Below are positions 1-8,409 of a stretch of DNA of 64,000 bases, piece after piece; positions within the stretch are counted from its first letter, which is position 1; each line of letters opens with the position of its first letter. A model generated the notes under the pieces. That model saw only the letters and a list, made by a program, of their open reading frames with translations. It did no database searches and was not told the DNA's origin. The DNA lies in contig NZ_JBEWCD010000001.1 in NCBI RefSeq assembly GCF_040530035.1, forward strand, positions 992,001 through 1,056,000, written 5' to 3'. The position numbers were made by a program, and so were the translations under genes. This DNA is from Roseibium sp. HPY-6 (GTDB lineage: Bacteria > Pseudomonadota > Alphaproteobacteria > Rhizobiales > Stappiaceae).

Positions 1-906
1 ATGCGTGAAACCAATATCAGAAATGTCGATCTGAACCTGCTTGTTGCCTTTGACGCGCTTCACAAGGAGCGCAGCGTGACGCGGGCAGCAACGCGCCTTG
101 CGTTAACGCAGCCAACGGTTTCGGGCATGTTGAAGCGGCTTCGACAGGTGTTTGATGATGACCTGTTCATCCGCACCTCCCACGGCATTACACCGACGCC
201 GCGAGCGGACGCGATCGCACCCCAAATCGATGAGGTTCTGGGCGGCGTGCGCACGTTGCTCGAGCCAGATGATTTCGATCCTGCAACATCTCACTTCACC
301 GCTAGGATTTGCGGAAGCGACTATCTGCAACACACGATCCTGAACACCTTTGCCAAAACGGTTTTCAGTGCAGCTCCCAATGCACGTGTTTCCGTTTTGC
401 CGCGACCTGCAAGCGGCATCGTCGATCAACTCGAGCGGGGCGAAGTTGATCTGATATTGAGCGACCGGGATCTGGCCGTGCCTGACCTCCCGGCGCGTTT
501 ACTCTATAGCGACGGGTTTGTTTGTCTTTCCAGTTATCCGGACATGCAGGACGGAGAGGAAATCTCCCTGGACCGGCTCTGTACATTGCGGCACGCATTC
601 GTTGATCCGACAGGCAGCAGTTTCCGGGGACCGATCGACGAAGCCTTGAGCGATGCCGGGAGGGAGCGACAGGTGGTGCTGGCTGTGCCCACATTCGCGA
701 TGCTGATGCATCTGATGAAATCGCAAAGCCTCGTGGCGTTCATACCTGAACGGATTGCCGGTTCCTTCGACCACAATTTCGCTCAAGTGATCACCCCACT
801 GAAGCTTCCCGGCCTCGAAATCGTTGCAAACTGGCACCCTCGCATGCAGCGCGATGCAAGGCATATGTGGCTGAGAGACGTGCTTCTGTCCGTGGCAAAG
901 GTGTAA
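1..906 (+). CDS. LysR-family transcriptional regulator
   Basis: A 301-residue LysR-type regulator, complete in length for the family. Residues 6-65 form the winged helix-turn-helix (LNLLVAFDALHKERSVTRAA, then a recognition helix with QPTVSGMLKRL). Residues from about 95 to the end form the periplasmic-binding-protein-like effector domain, which would bind a small inducer. The N-terminal pattern (VDLNLL, then DDLFIRT, then PTPRA) is that of the NodD/NahR/SyrM-type branch. The ATG is the first base of the window, so its ribosome site and operator cannot be seen, and the divergent partner that often is the target would lie outside. A hairpin terminator follows at about 1002-1029. Ligand and regulon are unknown. 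Confidence 0.93.
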   Translation: MRETNIRNVDLNLLVAFDALHKERSVTRAATRLALTQPTVSGMLKRLRQVFDDDLFIRTSHGITPTPRADAIAPQIDEVLGGVRTLLEPDDFDPATSHFTARICGSDYLQHTILNTFAKTVFSAAPNARVSVLPRPASGIVDQLERGEVDLILSDRDLAVPDLPARLLYSDGFVCLSSYPDMQDGEEISLDRLCTLRHAFVDPTGSSFRGPIDEALSDAGRERQVVLAVPTFAMLMHLMKSQSLVAFIPERIAGSFDHNFAQVITPLKLPGLEIVANWHPRMQRDARHMWLRDVLLSVAKV

Positions 907-941
907 CGGCGTTTGGAGATCCTGAGCTCTCTCAAACAAAT

Positions 942-965
942 CCGCCCGGCGCTTTGGCCGGGCGG
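942..965. repeat. 9-bp perfect inverted repeat between convergent genes
   Basis: CCGCCCGGC at 942-950 and GCCGGGCGG at 957-965 are perfectly complementary around a 6-nt loop. The hairpin lies 36 bp after the LysR stop and 69 bp before the hcp stop. The base run after it is not T-rich on the plus strand. On the minus strand it is followed by ATTTGTTTG, so it may help end hcp transcription. Confidence 0.55.
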
Positions 966-1001
966 TGGCAGCTGTCTGGAGGGGCACCCATCCAGCTGCT
1001 G

Positions 1002-1029
1002 ACCGGATCAAATCCGGTTCGGGGTTTTT
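1002..1029 (+). terminator. rho-independent terminator of the LysR gene
   Basis: ACCGGAT (1002-1008) and ATCCGGT (1012-1018) pair around a CAA loop and are followed by TCGGGG and five T residues. This is an intrinsic terminator on the plus strand, placed just before the convergent hcp gene. Confidence 0.7.
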
Positions 1030-1033
1030 GTGA

Positions 1034-1546
1034 TCAGGTGACCGGAGCGCGGTAATCGTCGGATGCGCTTGTTCCGGCAACTTCGTGGGTCCACTCGCAC
1101 TTGCGGTAGGTGAACGAGAACTGGTCGATGTCGCCGCGCGAGGCGTTGGCTTCGTCGTTGACGTCCGGAAGGATCGTCTTGCCTTCCACCAGAACCGCGT
1201 CGATGAACTTGATCGTGTAGTAGTGCTCCTGAACACCGGCCGTGGACGTGCGCCAGAACTCGACTTCGATCTCAAGCGCTTCACCGGTGGCAAGTGCCTG
1301 CCAGAAGAGCGGGGTTGCCTTGTCGACCGGCTTGACGAAGGTCGTCGGCAGGTGGCGGCGTGTTGCGATGATGGAACCGGACTGCGGGTCACGCGGCACG
1401 ACTGCGTTCTGTTCCAGGGCATAGACCAGAGACTGGCCTTCATGGCCTTCCTGCCACAGGTTGCCGATGCTGTCGCCTGTGGTTGCATCTGCTGTCATGT
1501 CGCCTTGGGTTGCGCCTGTGGCTTTGAGGTAAGCGATATTGGACAT
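1034..1546 (-). CDS. hcp: Hcp-family type VI secretion tube protein, orphan
   Basis: A 170-residue protein of the Hcp1 family, whose hexameric rings stack into the inner tube of the type VI secretion system and are also secreted. Family features visible are the central TRRHLPTTFVKPVDKATPLF stretch followed by WQALATGEALE, and the C-terminal FSFTYRKCEWTHE strand. The ATG at 1546 was chosen because GGAGAT lies 4 nt upstream; an in-frame upstream extension to 1669 lacks such a site and is not Hcp-like. No other Tss gene, VgrG or PAAR gene occurs in the 64 kb, so this is an orphan copy whose apparatus must be encoded elsewhere. Confidence in the family is good; whether it acts as a tube or as an effector carrier is unknown. 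Confidence 0.85.
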   Translation of the reverse strand: MSNIAYLKATGATQGDMTADATTGDSIGNLWQEGHEGQSLVYALEQNAVVPRDPQSGSIIATRRHLPTTFVKPVDKATPLFWQALATGEALEIEVEFWRTSTAGVQEHYYTIKFIDAVLVEGKTILPDVNDEANASRGDIDQFSFTYRKCEWTHEVAGTSASDDYRAPVT

Positions 1547-2006
1547 TTTGATCTCCTGGCTCTGTGCTGCTCGGCAGCTTTGATTTGAATTCCGGGGCGC
1601 TGTTTTTGTGTTTGGCGCCGATGCCAGGAGAGTTGCAACGGGTGTGCCAGTTTGCGGATTTTTCGACAAAGCACTGAAAAATAAGAGATTTTTTTATTTT
1701 CGCGGCGCATTAACGACTGTGTCACTGTGCAGAAATCTGCACAGCTCCGGTTAAGCTGCGAGGAAACACGCGCAAGTCCAGTGTGACGAACATCACAAAA
1801 TGCGTTCAAAAGGCCTGCTCCAAGGCAAGTTGGGCTGCTGAGCGTGCGAAAATCCCACGGCTTTTAACAGCCGTAGCCGCAGAACTTCACCTGCTGATCG
1901 CAAAGATCCGGAAATTTCTCTTAAAGCCGTCGGTAAACAGCGACAGCCCGATAGAAAAGGGGCACTGTTTCCAGCGCCCCTTGACCGTTGATATCTGTTT
2001 GGAGAC
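1547..2006. other. Intergenic region, hcp upstream side and htrA 3' end
   Basis: About 460 bp with no convincing gene. It holds the hcp leader, an A/T-rich stretch near 1679-1702 that could be part of its promoter, and the htrA terminator hairpin near 1955-1982. A 75-codon plus-strand frame here has no ribosome site and overlaps the htrA end, so it is not annotated. Confidence 0.6.
1955..1982 (-). terminator. rho-independent terminator of htrA
   Basis: Read on the minus strand, AAGGGGC and GCCCCTT pair around a loop containing a further CTG/CAG step, followed by TTCT. It lies 25 bp after the htrA stop codon. Confidence 0.65.
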
Positions 2007-3497
2007 CTAGTTGTCTTCGATCCTCACGGGAACAAAGCGGACGTCGCCGGTCGGATTGGCGAGCAGCAGCAACGCGGAACGGCGGCCATCGTCCTTCAAC
2101 TTGGCAATCTCCGTCTCCACGTCTTCAGGTGTCTCGACGGGCTCCTGCGCCACTTCCCGGATTACGTCGCCAGCGGTAATCCGTTTTTCCGCAGCGGACG
2201 AGTCAGGCTTGACTTCTGTCACGACAACGCCGGTCACATCGGATTCAATGGAGAATTGTTCGCGCAATTCGTCATCGAGTTCCGCCAGCATCATGCCCAG
2301 CACCTCACTCTTGGCGACTGGCTCTTCTTCCGGCTGTTCATCCGCCTGAACGCTCGCCTCTGTCGGAGTGTTTTCCTCAAGACGCTCCAGGATCACGTTG
2401 ATCGTGACCTCGTCACCCTTGCGCAGGACTACCACTTCGACTTCCTTGCCGATCGCCGTCTCGGCGACCATGCGAGGCAACTCGCGCATTTCCTCAACAT
2501 CGTTGCCGTCGAATTTCAAGATGACGTCACCGGCTTCGATCTTGGCCTTCGCCGCCGGACCGTTTTCGGTCACGCCAGCCACCAAGGCGCCCATGGCTTC
2601 GTTCATTGCAAGGCTTTCAGCGATCTCGTCCGTGACTTCCTGAATACGCACGCCTAGCCAACCGCGGCGGGTCTCGCCGAACTCACGCAGCTGGTCGATG
2701 ACACGCATTGCGGTTTTGGCCGGAATAGCAAAGCCGATACCGATGGAGCCGCCCGATGGAGAAATGATCGCGGTGTTGATGCCGATCACATTGCCCTGCA
2801 TATCGAACAGCGGACCGCCGGAGTTACCCCGGTTGATGGACGCGTCCGTCTGGATGAAATTGTCATAAGGGCCGGAGTTGATATCACGGTTCCGCGCCGA
2901 AACGATCCCGACGGTAACAGTGCCACCAAGACCGAAGGGATTACCGATTGCCATCACCCAGTCGCCAACGCGGATCGACTCCGAGTTGCCGAAATCAACG
3001 GCCTTGAGCGGTGTTTCCGGCTCGACCTTCAGCACGGCCAGATCGGTTTTCTCATCGGTGCCGATGATTTCCGCCCTCAGCTTTGTGCCGTCATTGAAGT
3101 TGGCAGTGATTTCATCTGCCCCTTCAATCACGTGGTTGTTGGTAATGATAATGCCTTCGGTGCCATCGATCACAAAACCGGATCCGAGCGACTGAACACG
3201 CCGCGGCGCCTGGCCATTGTCGCGGTTTTGCCGGTTGAAGAATTCCTCGAAGAACTCCTGGAAAGGAGATCCGTCCGGAACTTGTGGCATCGGCACAGAT
3301 CTGCGGCCCTGAACGGTTTGTGCCGTTGAGATGTTTACAACGGCATCTGCCAGGTTTTCGGCGAGATCTGCCACCGAAACCGGCCCCTGGGCCTGCGCGG
3401 TCTGTACGGGCTGGAACGCCACCATTCCGCCAAGCACAAGTCCCGCCGCGGCATAGGCGATCCGGGACATGCGACGGCGAACAATATTTGGAGCCAT
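2007..3497 (-). CDS. Periplasmic serine protease of the DegP/HtrA family
   Basis: A 496-residue Do-family protease that degrades or refolds damaged envelope proteins. An N-terminal signal peptide ends near AQTAQA (residue 36). The trypsin-like domain carries the triad: His122 in TNNHVIEG, Asp152 in KTDLAVLKV and Ser226 in NRGNSGGPLF. Two PDZ domains follow, roughly residues 275-370 and 405-490, separated by an acidic linker. The start has GGAG 8 nt upstream. It lies downstream of hflK-hflC-DUF2065, the usual alphaproteobacterial order, but a strong hairpin at 3585-3612 separates it from that operon, so it probably has its own promoter in 3498-3584. The exact paralogue (DegP, DegQ or Mucin-desulfating-like) cannot be decided here. 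Confidence 0.95.
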   Translation of the reverse strand: MAPNIVRRRMSRIAYAAAGLVLGGMVAFQPVQTAQAQGPVSVADLAENLADAVVNISTAQTVQGRRSVPMPQVPDGSPFQEFFEEFFNRQNRDNGQAPRRVQSLGSGFVIDGTEGIIITNNHVIEGADEITANFNDGTKLRAEIIGTDEKTDLAVLKVEPETPLKAVDFGNSESIRVGDWVMAIGNPFGLGGTVTVGIVSARNRDINSGPYDNFIQTDASINRGNSGGPLFDMQGNVIGINTAIISPSGGSIGIGFAIPAKTAMRVIDQLREFGETRRGWLGVRIQEVTDEIAESLAMNEAMGALVAGVTENGPAAKAKIEAGDVILKFDGNDVEEMRELPRMVAETAIGKEVEVVVLRKGDEVTINVILERLEENTPTEASVQADEQPEEEPVAKSEVLGMMLAELDDELREQFSIESDVTGVVVTEVKPDSSAAEKRITAGDVIREVAQEPVETPEDVETEIAKLKDDGRRSALLLLANPTGDVRFVPVRIEDN

Positions 3498-3584
3498 AGG
3501 GCTTTCTCCTCATCCGTTCCGGTAAGGCTGTCTTTCTTACGAACAGCGCATATCTTCTAAAGACTTCTAGTCAAAATATAGAAC

Positions 3585-3612
3585 GGGCGGGAGATTTTTG
3601 CCTCTCCCGCCC
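3585..3612 (-). terminator. Terminator hairpin after the hflKC-DUF2065 operon
   Basis: GGGCGGGAGA (3585-3594) and TCTCCCGCCC (3603-3612) form a perfect 10-bp stem with an 8-nt loop, 13 bp after the DUF2065 stop. On the minus strand the stem is followed by GTTCTATATTTTG, a moderate U-run. Confidence 0.65.
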
Positions 3613-3624
3613 GGAAACTTTTCG

Positions 3625-3810
3625 TTATCCGCGTATGATCCACACAATAATCAGACCCAATGCGGCCACAACGAGACCTGTCACACGCAAAGTCTGGTCC
3701 GGTGTTTCCAGCGCGCCCCGCATGATGGTTTTCATACCACCAGGAAGGAGCGCGTAAAGTATGCCTTCAATAACCAGGACCAGCCCAAGCGCGGTCACAA
3801 AGTCGATCAT
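3625..3810 (-). CDS. DUF2065 small inner-membrane protein
   Basis: A 61-residue protein with two predicted membrane helices (about residues 3-23 and 43-59) and a short PGGMK-containing loop between them. This is the DUF2065/YjeT pattern. Its ATG overlaps the hflC stop by 4 bp, which implies translational coupling. The family regularly follows hflC, so a role with the HflKC complex is likely, but its activity is not known. Confidence 0.85.
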   Translation of the reverse strand: MIDFVTALGLVLVIEGILYALLPGGMKTIMRGALETPDQTLRVTGLVVAALGLIIVWIIRG

Positions 3811-4739
3811 TGCGAGGCGAGTGAAGGCGAACGTGTCGAGATGCCCGTGCCACCATCATCTTCCGCCGCCGGCGCGTTGACACCGGTCGGATCCTTGAAG
3901 AACCGGAAGAAGCTGGAATCCGGCGACAGCACAAGGCTGGTATCGCCCGACTGAAGTCCGGCTTCATAAGCCTGCATGGACCGGTAGAAGGCGAAGAACT
4001 CCGGATCTGCACCGAATGCTTCGGCAAAAATCCTGTTCCGTTCCGCATCACCGTCACCGCGGATGATTTCCGCATCCCGGTTCGCTTCAGCCTCGATGAC
4101 AGTCGCATCGCGATCTGCACGGGAGCGGATGCGGCGGGATTGTTCTTCACCCTGCGCGCGGATCTCGGTCGCTTCCCGCTGACGTTCCGTCTGCATACGT
4201 GCGTAAATCGCCTGGGAGTTTGCATCAGGAAGGTCAGCGCGGCGGATTTTCACATCGATCACTTCAATGCCGAGTTCTTCCGCGTTGGCGCTGACGTCCC
4301 TGCGGATGTTCTCCATCACGCCCGACCGATCGTCACGCACGAGCGCCACGAAGCTGGTCCGGCCGACTTCGGACCGAAGCGACGATTGCAGAAGCGTGGA
4401 CAGGCGGCGGTTTGCCGTCAGCACGTTCTGGACACGCTGATAAAACAGGACCGGATCGGAGATCTTGTAGCGCGCGAACGCATCCACGATCAGACGCTTC
4501 TTATCCGAGGAAATCGGCTCAAGCGGCGGCATGTTGAGGTTCAAGATACGCTTGTCGAGATAAACCACGTTCTGAACGAACGGGATCTTGAAGTAGAGAC
4601 CCGGCTCCGTCTTCGGCTCCTCGGTGATCTGGCCGAACCTCAATACGAGCGCCTGCTGCGTCGGGTTGACGACGTAGACTGACAGATAGCCAACGACCGC
4701 GACGATAACGAGGACAATTGCAAGAATACCACTGCGCAT
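3807..4739 (-). CDS. hflC: HflC, SPFH-domain modulator of the FtsH protease
   Basis: 310 residues: an N-terminal membrane anchor (about 4-22), then the SPFH/prohibitin domain beginning VNPTQQALVLRFGQ, then a long coiled coil rich in R/E/A (about 175-240: REATEIRAQGEEQSRRIRSR). With HflK it forms the large periplasmic cage around FtsH that restricts access of membrane substrates. It starts 2 bp after the hflK stop and overlaps DUF2065, so the three form one operon. The C-terminus is Ser/Pro-rich and probably disordered. Confidence 0.96.
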   Translation of the reverse strand: MRSGILAIVLVIVAVVGYLSVYVVNPTQQALVLRFGQITEEPKTEPGLYFKIPFVQNVVYLDKRILNLNMPPLEPISSDKKRLIVDAFARYKISDPVLFYQRVQNVLTANRRLSTLLQSSLRSEVGRTSFVALVRDDRSGVMENIRRDVSANAEELGIEVIDVKIRRADLPDANSQAIYARMQTERQREATEIRAQGEEQSRRIRSRADRDATVIEAEANRDAEIIRGDGDAERNRIFAEAFGADPEFFAFYRSMQAYEAGLQSGDTSLVLSPDSSFFRFFKDPTGVNAPAAEDDGGTGISTRSPSLASQ

Positions 4740-4741
4740 GA

Positions 4742-5935
4742 TTAGTTACCTCCCGTCCGTGTGGACGGCACGGTGCCGCGTCCGTTCAGATCGTTCAGCG
4801 GCAGGAAAGGCAGAACGCCTGAGCCGGACGATTCACTGTCGATGATGATTTTGTTGTTCGCGCCGAGAACTTTTTCCAGCGTCTCAAGATAGAGACGTTC
4901 CCGGGTAACGTCGGGCGCATTCTTGTATTGCTCGTAGATCTTTGTGAAGCGCTGAGACTGACCGGTTGCCTCTGCAATGGTCTGGTCCTTGTAACCATTT
5001 GCCTGTTCCAGCACCCGGGCTGCCTGACCACGTGCTTCCGGCACGATCCTGTTGGCGTAAGCTTCCGCTTCGTTGCGGATACGCTCCTGGTCGGCGCGGG
5101 CCGCCTGAACATCACGGAACGCCTCGATGACCTGTGCAGGCGGGTCAACGCGTTGCATCTGAACTTCGGAAATTTCGACGCCCGCCCTGTAAGAATCAAG
5201 CGTCGACTGCATGAGCGTTGCCACGTCGTTCTGAATGGAGACGCGGTTTTCAGTCAGGATGGCGTCGATATTCGAACCGCCAACGACTTCGCGCATGGCG
5301 CTTTCCGCAACTGCTTTCACCGTGGCTGCCGGCTCCTGAATATTGAAGAGGTAATCCGTGATGCCGTCGGTGGTGTTCTTGACGCGCCACAAGACCTTGA
5401 ACCCGACGTCGACGATGTTTTCATCGCCCGTCAGCATCAGGCTTTCTTCTGGAATGTCGCGTGCACGGACAGCACCTGACGTGGAAAAGGTTTCATCCAC
5501 GCCAACGGTGGTTTCACGCTGCAGTTCCACGGCCGGCTTGTAAACTTCGCCGATCGGATAAGGCAGATTGTAGTTCAGGCCCGGGGATGTCAGCCCACGC
5601 ACGTCGCCAAGCACCAGCTCAACGCCACGCTCGCCTTCGTCCACCGTATAGATACCTGTCGCGAGCCATCCGATTACGCCGATGCCGATAACGATAAGAA
5701 CGCCTGCGAATCCGATGCCGCCACCGCCGCCACCAGGCAAAACGGTCTTCATGCGGTCCTGGGTCTTTTTCAGGAGCTCCTCAAGATCCGGCGGGTTACC
5801 ACCGCCCCCGCCGCCACTGCGGTTCGGGCCACCGCCCCAGGGACCATTGTTGTTTCCTCCGCCGCCCCAAGGGCCGCCATTGTTTCCGCCACCCTTCCAG
5901 GGGCCACCGCCACCTGACTGATTGCTCCAAGGCAT
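4742..5935 (-). CDS. hflK: HflK, SPFH-domain modulator of the FtsH protease
   Basis: 397 residues from the ATG at 5935, chosen because AAGGA lies about 8 nt upstream and the protein then begins MPWSNQSGGGG as in other HflK proteins; an in-frame extension to 6001 has no such support. The first 60 residues are a Gly/Asn/Trp-rich cytoplasmic tail with repeated GGPWGGGGNN-like units. A membrane helix follows (about 77-97), then the SPFH domain (TVDEGERGVELVLG) and a coiled coil with RNEAEAYANRIVPEARG. It is the partner of the adjacent HflC in the FtsH-regulating complex. Confidence 0.95.
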   Translation of the reverse strand: MPWSNQSGGGGPWKGGGNNGGPWGGGGNNNGPWGGGPNRSGGGGGGNPPDLEELLKKTQDRMKTVLPGGGGGGIGFAGVLIVIGIGVIGWLATGIYTVDEGERGVELVLGDVRGLTSPGLNYNLPYPIGEVYKPAVELQRETTVGVDETFSTSGAVRARDIPEESLMLTGDENIVDVGFKVLWRVKNTTDGITDYLFNIQEPAATVKAVAESAMREVVGGSNIDAILTENRVSIQNDVATLMQSTLDSYRAGVEISEVQMQRVDPPAQVIEAFRDVQAARADQERIRNEAEAYANRIVPEARGQAARVLEQANGYKDQTIAEATGQSQRFTKIYEQYKNAPDVTRERLYLETLEKVLGANNKIIIDSESSGSGVLPFLPLNDLNGRGTVPSTRTGGN

Positions 5936-6145
5936 CAAGACTTCCTTCTTTGAACTCCGGCATCGGGTGCCGGACATGGGCAATTGCCCGTTCTGACTCA
6001 AGGTTGGTTATAGGGAGGTTACCGACTGCTTTCAATGAAAAGCCCGGCTACGCCCTAAGTAAAACCTTTGCGTTTTCCCGTGCCGCAGGTGGGTGTGAAT
6101 TACGGCTGTGTCAAGGCTGGCACGTCTAAACTTTCGGGCAAAGGG

Positions 6146-6637
6146 TTAACCGGGCGCTCTGCCTTTGCGGATCATGTCCACATGCGGTATCCCGTCTTCA
6201 AGATAGATAGCCGAAATGGTCTCAAAGCCAAGGGATTTGTAGAACTTTTCCAGATGGGCCTGGGCCGACAGATCGATCGAGCAGCCCTCCACAAGCGCCT
6301 CGGCTTTCTCGATGCCCGCTTCCATGAGTTTGCGGCCGAGCCCGGTTCCCCTCCCCTCGGGTGCGATCGCGACGCGGCCAATGCGCGCAGTGACCGTTTC
6401 CGGCTCTGTCATGAGGCGTATCGTTCCCACAAGAACGCCACTGGTTTTGTCGTGCACAATGAGATGCAGCGCCTCGGGATCCTTGCCGTCGATATCCTGA
6501 TAAAGCGATGTCTGTTCGAGAATGAAGATATTCTGGCGCAGCTTGAAAAGGTCGTGCGCCTCGATGGGATCCATGTCCCGCAGCATGCACCATTTTCCGT
6601 CAAAGGCATCGCCGAACTTCATGCCGGTGTTACTCAT
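6146..6637 (-). CDS. ElaA-type GNAT acetyltransferase
   Basis: 163 residues of the GNAT fold, close to the ElaA group. The N-terminal half has LFKLRQNIFILEQ and DIDGKDPEALHL, typical of ElaA. The acetyl-CoA loop is RVAIAPEGRGTGLGRKLM (motif A, R/Q-x-x-G-x-G). The C-terminal FYKSLGFE is the usual motif B ending. It starts 6 bp after the folA stop and is probably co-transcribed with it. The acceptor substrate of ElaA proteins is not established. Confidence 0.88.
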   Translation of the reverse strand: MSNTGMKFGDAFDGKWCMLRDMDPIEAHDLFKLRQNIFILEQTSLYQDIDGKDPEALHLIVHDKTSGVLVGTIRLMTEPETVTARIGRVAIAPEGRGTGLGRKLMEAGIEKAEALVEGCSIDLSAQAHLEKFYKSLGFETISAIYLEDGIPHVDMIRKGRAPG

Positions 6638-6643
6638 TTGGGA

Positions 6644-7156
6644 TCAGGCTCTCCGCCGGTAGGTGACCATGGCGAAATCCGCACTGTCCCTTTCGGTCCG
6701 CTGTCCGTCCGCACGATTGGTCTCTTCCCAAAGGTCCGGATCGATTTCGGGAAACCGTGTGTCGCCATCCGGTTTTGCGTCCACTTCGGTGATTTCCAGC
6801 CGGCTCGCCTGATCTATGGCTTGTTCGTATATCTGTCCGCCACCGATGCAGAAAACCTCGTCGACTTCCAGCTCATCCGCCAGTGCCCGGGCTTGCGTTA
6901 TCGCCGCTTCCAGTGATGTCGCCGTATCGACGCCATCAGCTCGATAGTCAGGGTCGCGGGAAACCACAATATGTGGGCGGCCCGGCAACGGCCGCCCGCC
7001 AAAGGAAAGAAATGTTTTCCGGCCCATGATCACCGGTTTGCCAAGTGTCAGGCGCTTGAAGTGCTTGAGATCAGACGACAGTTTCCACGGCATATCATTG
7101 TCCGAGCCAATAATCCCGTTGCGTGCGACGGCGGCGATCAGAACAAGTTCAGGCAA
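6644..7156 (-). CDS. folA: Dihydrofolate reductase
   Basis: 170 residues, reducing dihydrofolate to tetrahydrofolate with NADPH. It shows LIAAVARNGIIG, then DMPWKLSSDLKHFK with the catalytic acid Asp29 (Asp27 in E. coli numbering), GRKTFLSFGGRPLPGR for NADPH, and CIGGGQIYEQAI. The start is called at a TTG (7156) because GGAGG lies exactly 5 nt upstream and the product then begins where the family begins. An in-frame ATG at 7246 would add 30 unrelated residues. Together with thyA at 11.9-12.7 kb it supplies the thymidylate cycle, though the two are 4.8 kb apart here. Confidence 0.93.
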   Translation of the reverse strand: MPELVLIAAVARNGIIGSDNDMPWKLSSDLKHFKRLTLGKPVIMGRKTFLSFGGRPLPGRPHIVVSRDPDYRADGVDTATSLEAAITQARALADELEVDEVFCIGGGQIYEQAIDQASRLEITEVDAKPDGDTRFPEIDPDLWEETNRADGQRTERDSADFAMVTYRRRA

Positions 7157-7314
7157 GTTTGCCTCCGAATCCGGTTTGCATTTCCAAGCCAGCCTCCTAG
7201 CATGTTTTGCGGCCAGCGGAGAATTTTTGGGACAATTTCGCCTCAAGGCTGTCGGAAACGCTCATGGTCGCGCGTCCTTGTGTGCAGAAGCGAAACCGCC
7301 AGGGGATTAAACGC

Positions 7315-7689
7315 ATGCCGGATTTGATGGAAACCGTACTAATCGAACGCACAAGGGCTCTGATCCCGGACGAGAATGTCGAGCAGAAACGGATGTTCGG
7401 ATCGATCTGCTTCATGGTGAACGGAAACATGCTCTTATGCGCGTCAAAACGCGGTCTGATGGCGCGCGTCGGCAAGGACCAGGAGGCGGAGGCTCTTGCA
7501 AGACCTCATGCATCTCCTTGCGAGCCAGCCGGGCGACCGATGCCCGGTTTCATCCGCGTCGAACCGGAAGGCATTGAAAGTGATACGGATCTGAAAGGCT
7601 GGGTCGATCTGGCACGGAATTATGTCTGCGCCCTACCGCCAAAGGAAACAAAGCCGAAAAAGGCGCGGACCGGGAGACCATCCAGATGA
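7315..7689 (+). CDS. TfoX N-terminal domain protein
   Basis: 124 residues matching the TfoX N-terminal fold: a helix ERTRAL, then KRMFGSICFMVNGNMLLCAS, RGLMARVG and GWVDLARNYV, followed by a Lys/Arg-rich tail. In this short stand-alone form the function is unknown; it should not be read as a competence regulator. The ATG at 7315 has AGGGGA 9 nt upstream. Its stop overlaps the next gene by 4 bp (ATGA), so the two are translationally coupled. Confidence 0.82.
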   Translation: MPDLMETVLIERTRALIPDENVEQKRMFGSICFMVNGNMLLCASKRGLMARVGKDQEAEALARPHASPCEPAGRPMPGFIRVEPEGIESDTDLKGWVDLARNYVCALPPKETKPKKARTGRPSR

Positions 7690-8366
7690 CCGCGCAGGGC
7701 TTTTCCTCCGAGACATTTCAGTTTCTTCAGAACCTGAAGGCGAACAATTCCAAAGACTGGTTCGACGCCAACAAGGGCGACTACCAGCGACTGGTCAAGA
7801 AACCGTCGGATGCGTTCAGGGCCTCGCTCGCCGAGGACCTCGCAAGGTTGACGGATCACGGGATGGCGTCGAAACAATTCCGGATCAACCGGGACTTGAG
7901 GTTCTCCAAGGACAAGACACCTTATAACGCCCATATCCGGATGGCCTTCTGGCCGAAAGGCGCGGCGTTCGAGGGCAAGGATGCACAGCCTCCAAGTTTC
8001 TTTTTGTCGATTGAGCTCGAACACATCCGCTTTGGAACCGGCTGTATGGCGTTTTCGAAACCCGATCTGGGATCATATCTCCAAGCACTGGAGGCAGGCG
8101 CCGGCGACGAGATCGAAACTCTTCTGACCACGCTTGAAAACGAGGGTTTTGAACGCTCCAAACCGGACCTTGCAAATGTGCCCCGCGGTTTTCCTAAAGA
8201 TCACCCGCATGCGGACCTCGCCCGCCACAAGGGCTTGGCCGTCTGGAAGTCGAGAGAGGACACCGCAATCGCGACTGGACCCTCGGCAGCCGGATCTCTG
8301 GCGGCTGCCTTTGAACCGACCTTGCCGCTTTGGAATTGGCTCTTGGGTCTTTCAAAGTCCGGCTGA
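7686..8366 (+). CDS. DUF2461 family protein
   Basis: 226 residues of the DUF2461/TIGR02453 family. Recognisable parts are FSSETFQFLQNLKANNSKDWFDANK at the N-terminus (only a few residues vary from the family pattern), FRINRDLRFSKDKTPYNAHI, and the glycine-rich GTGCMAF. The biochemical role of the family is unknown. It is coupled to the TfoX-like gene by an ATGA overlap. Forty-odd bases after its stop begins the first palindromic dimer that flanks the GIY-YIG gene. Confidence 0.88.
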   Translation: MTAQGFSSETFQFLQNLKANNSKDWFDANKGDYQRLVKKPSDAFRASLAEDLARLTDHGMASKQFRINRDLRFSKDKTPYNAHIRMAFWPKGAAFEGKDAQPPSFFLSIELEHIRFGTGCMAFSKPDLGSYLQALEAGAGDEIETLLTTLENEGFERSKPDLANVPRGFPKDHPHADLARHKGLAVWKSREDTAIATGPSAAGSLAAAFEPTLPLWNWLLGLSKSG

Positions 8367-8409
8367 GAGGCAGTTCTTCGAAATTAGATCGGCCGCCTAC
8401 TGCTTGCTG

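Noticed and set aside
1034..1546. Type VI secretion locus
   Set aside because: Only Hcp is present. No TssB/C, ClpV, VgrG, PAAR or effector-like gene was found in either direction within the window.
1783..2010. 75-codon plus-strand frame in the hcp-htrA gap
   Set aside because: No ribosome site, overlaps the htrA terminator and stop, and shows no conserved-looking segment.
6068..6916. 282-codon plus-strand frame
   Set aside because: Runs antisense through both ElaA and folA, which are recognisable families.
7207..7314. 36-codon N-terminal extension of the TfoX-like protein
   Set aside because: It overlaps the folA leader region on the other strand and the downstream ATG has a much better ribosome site and fits the family start.
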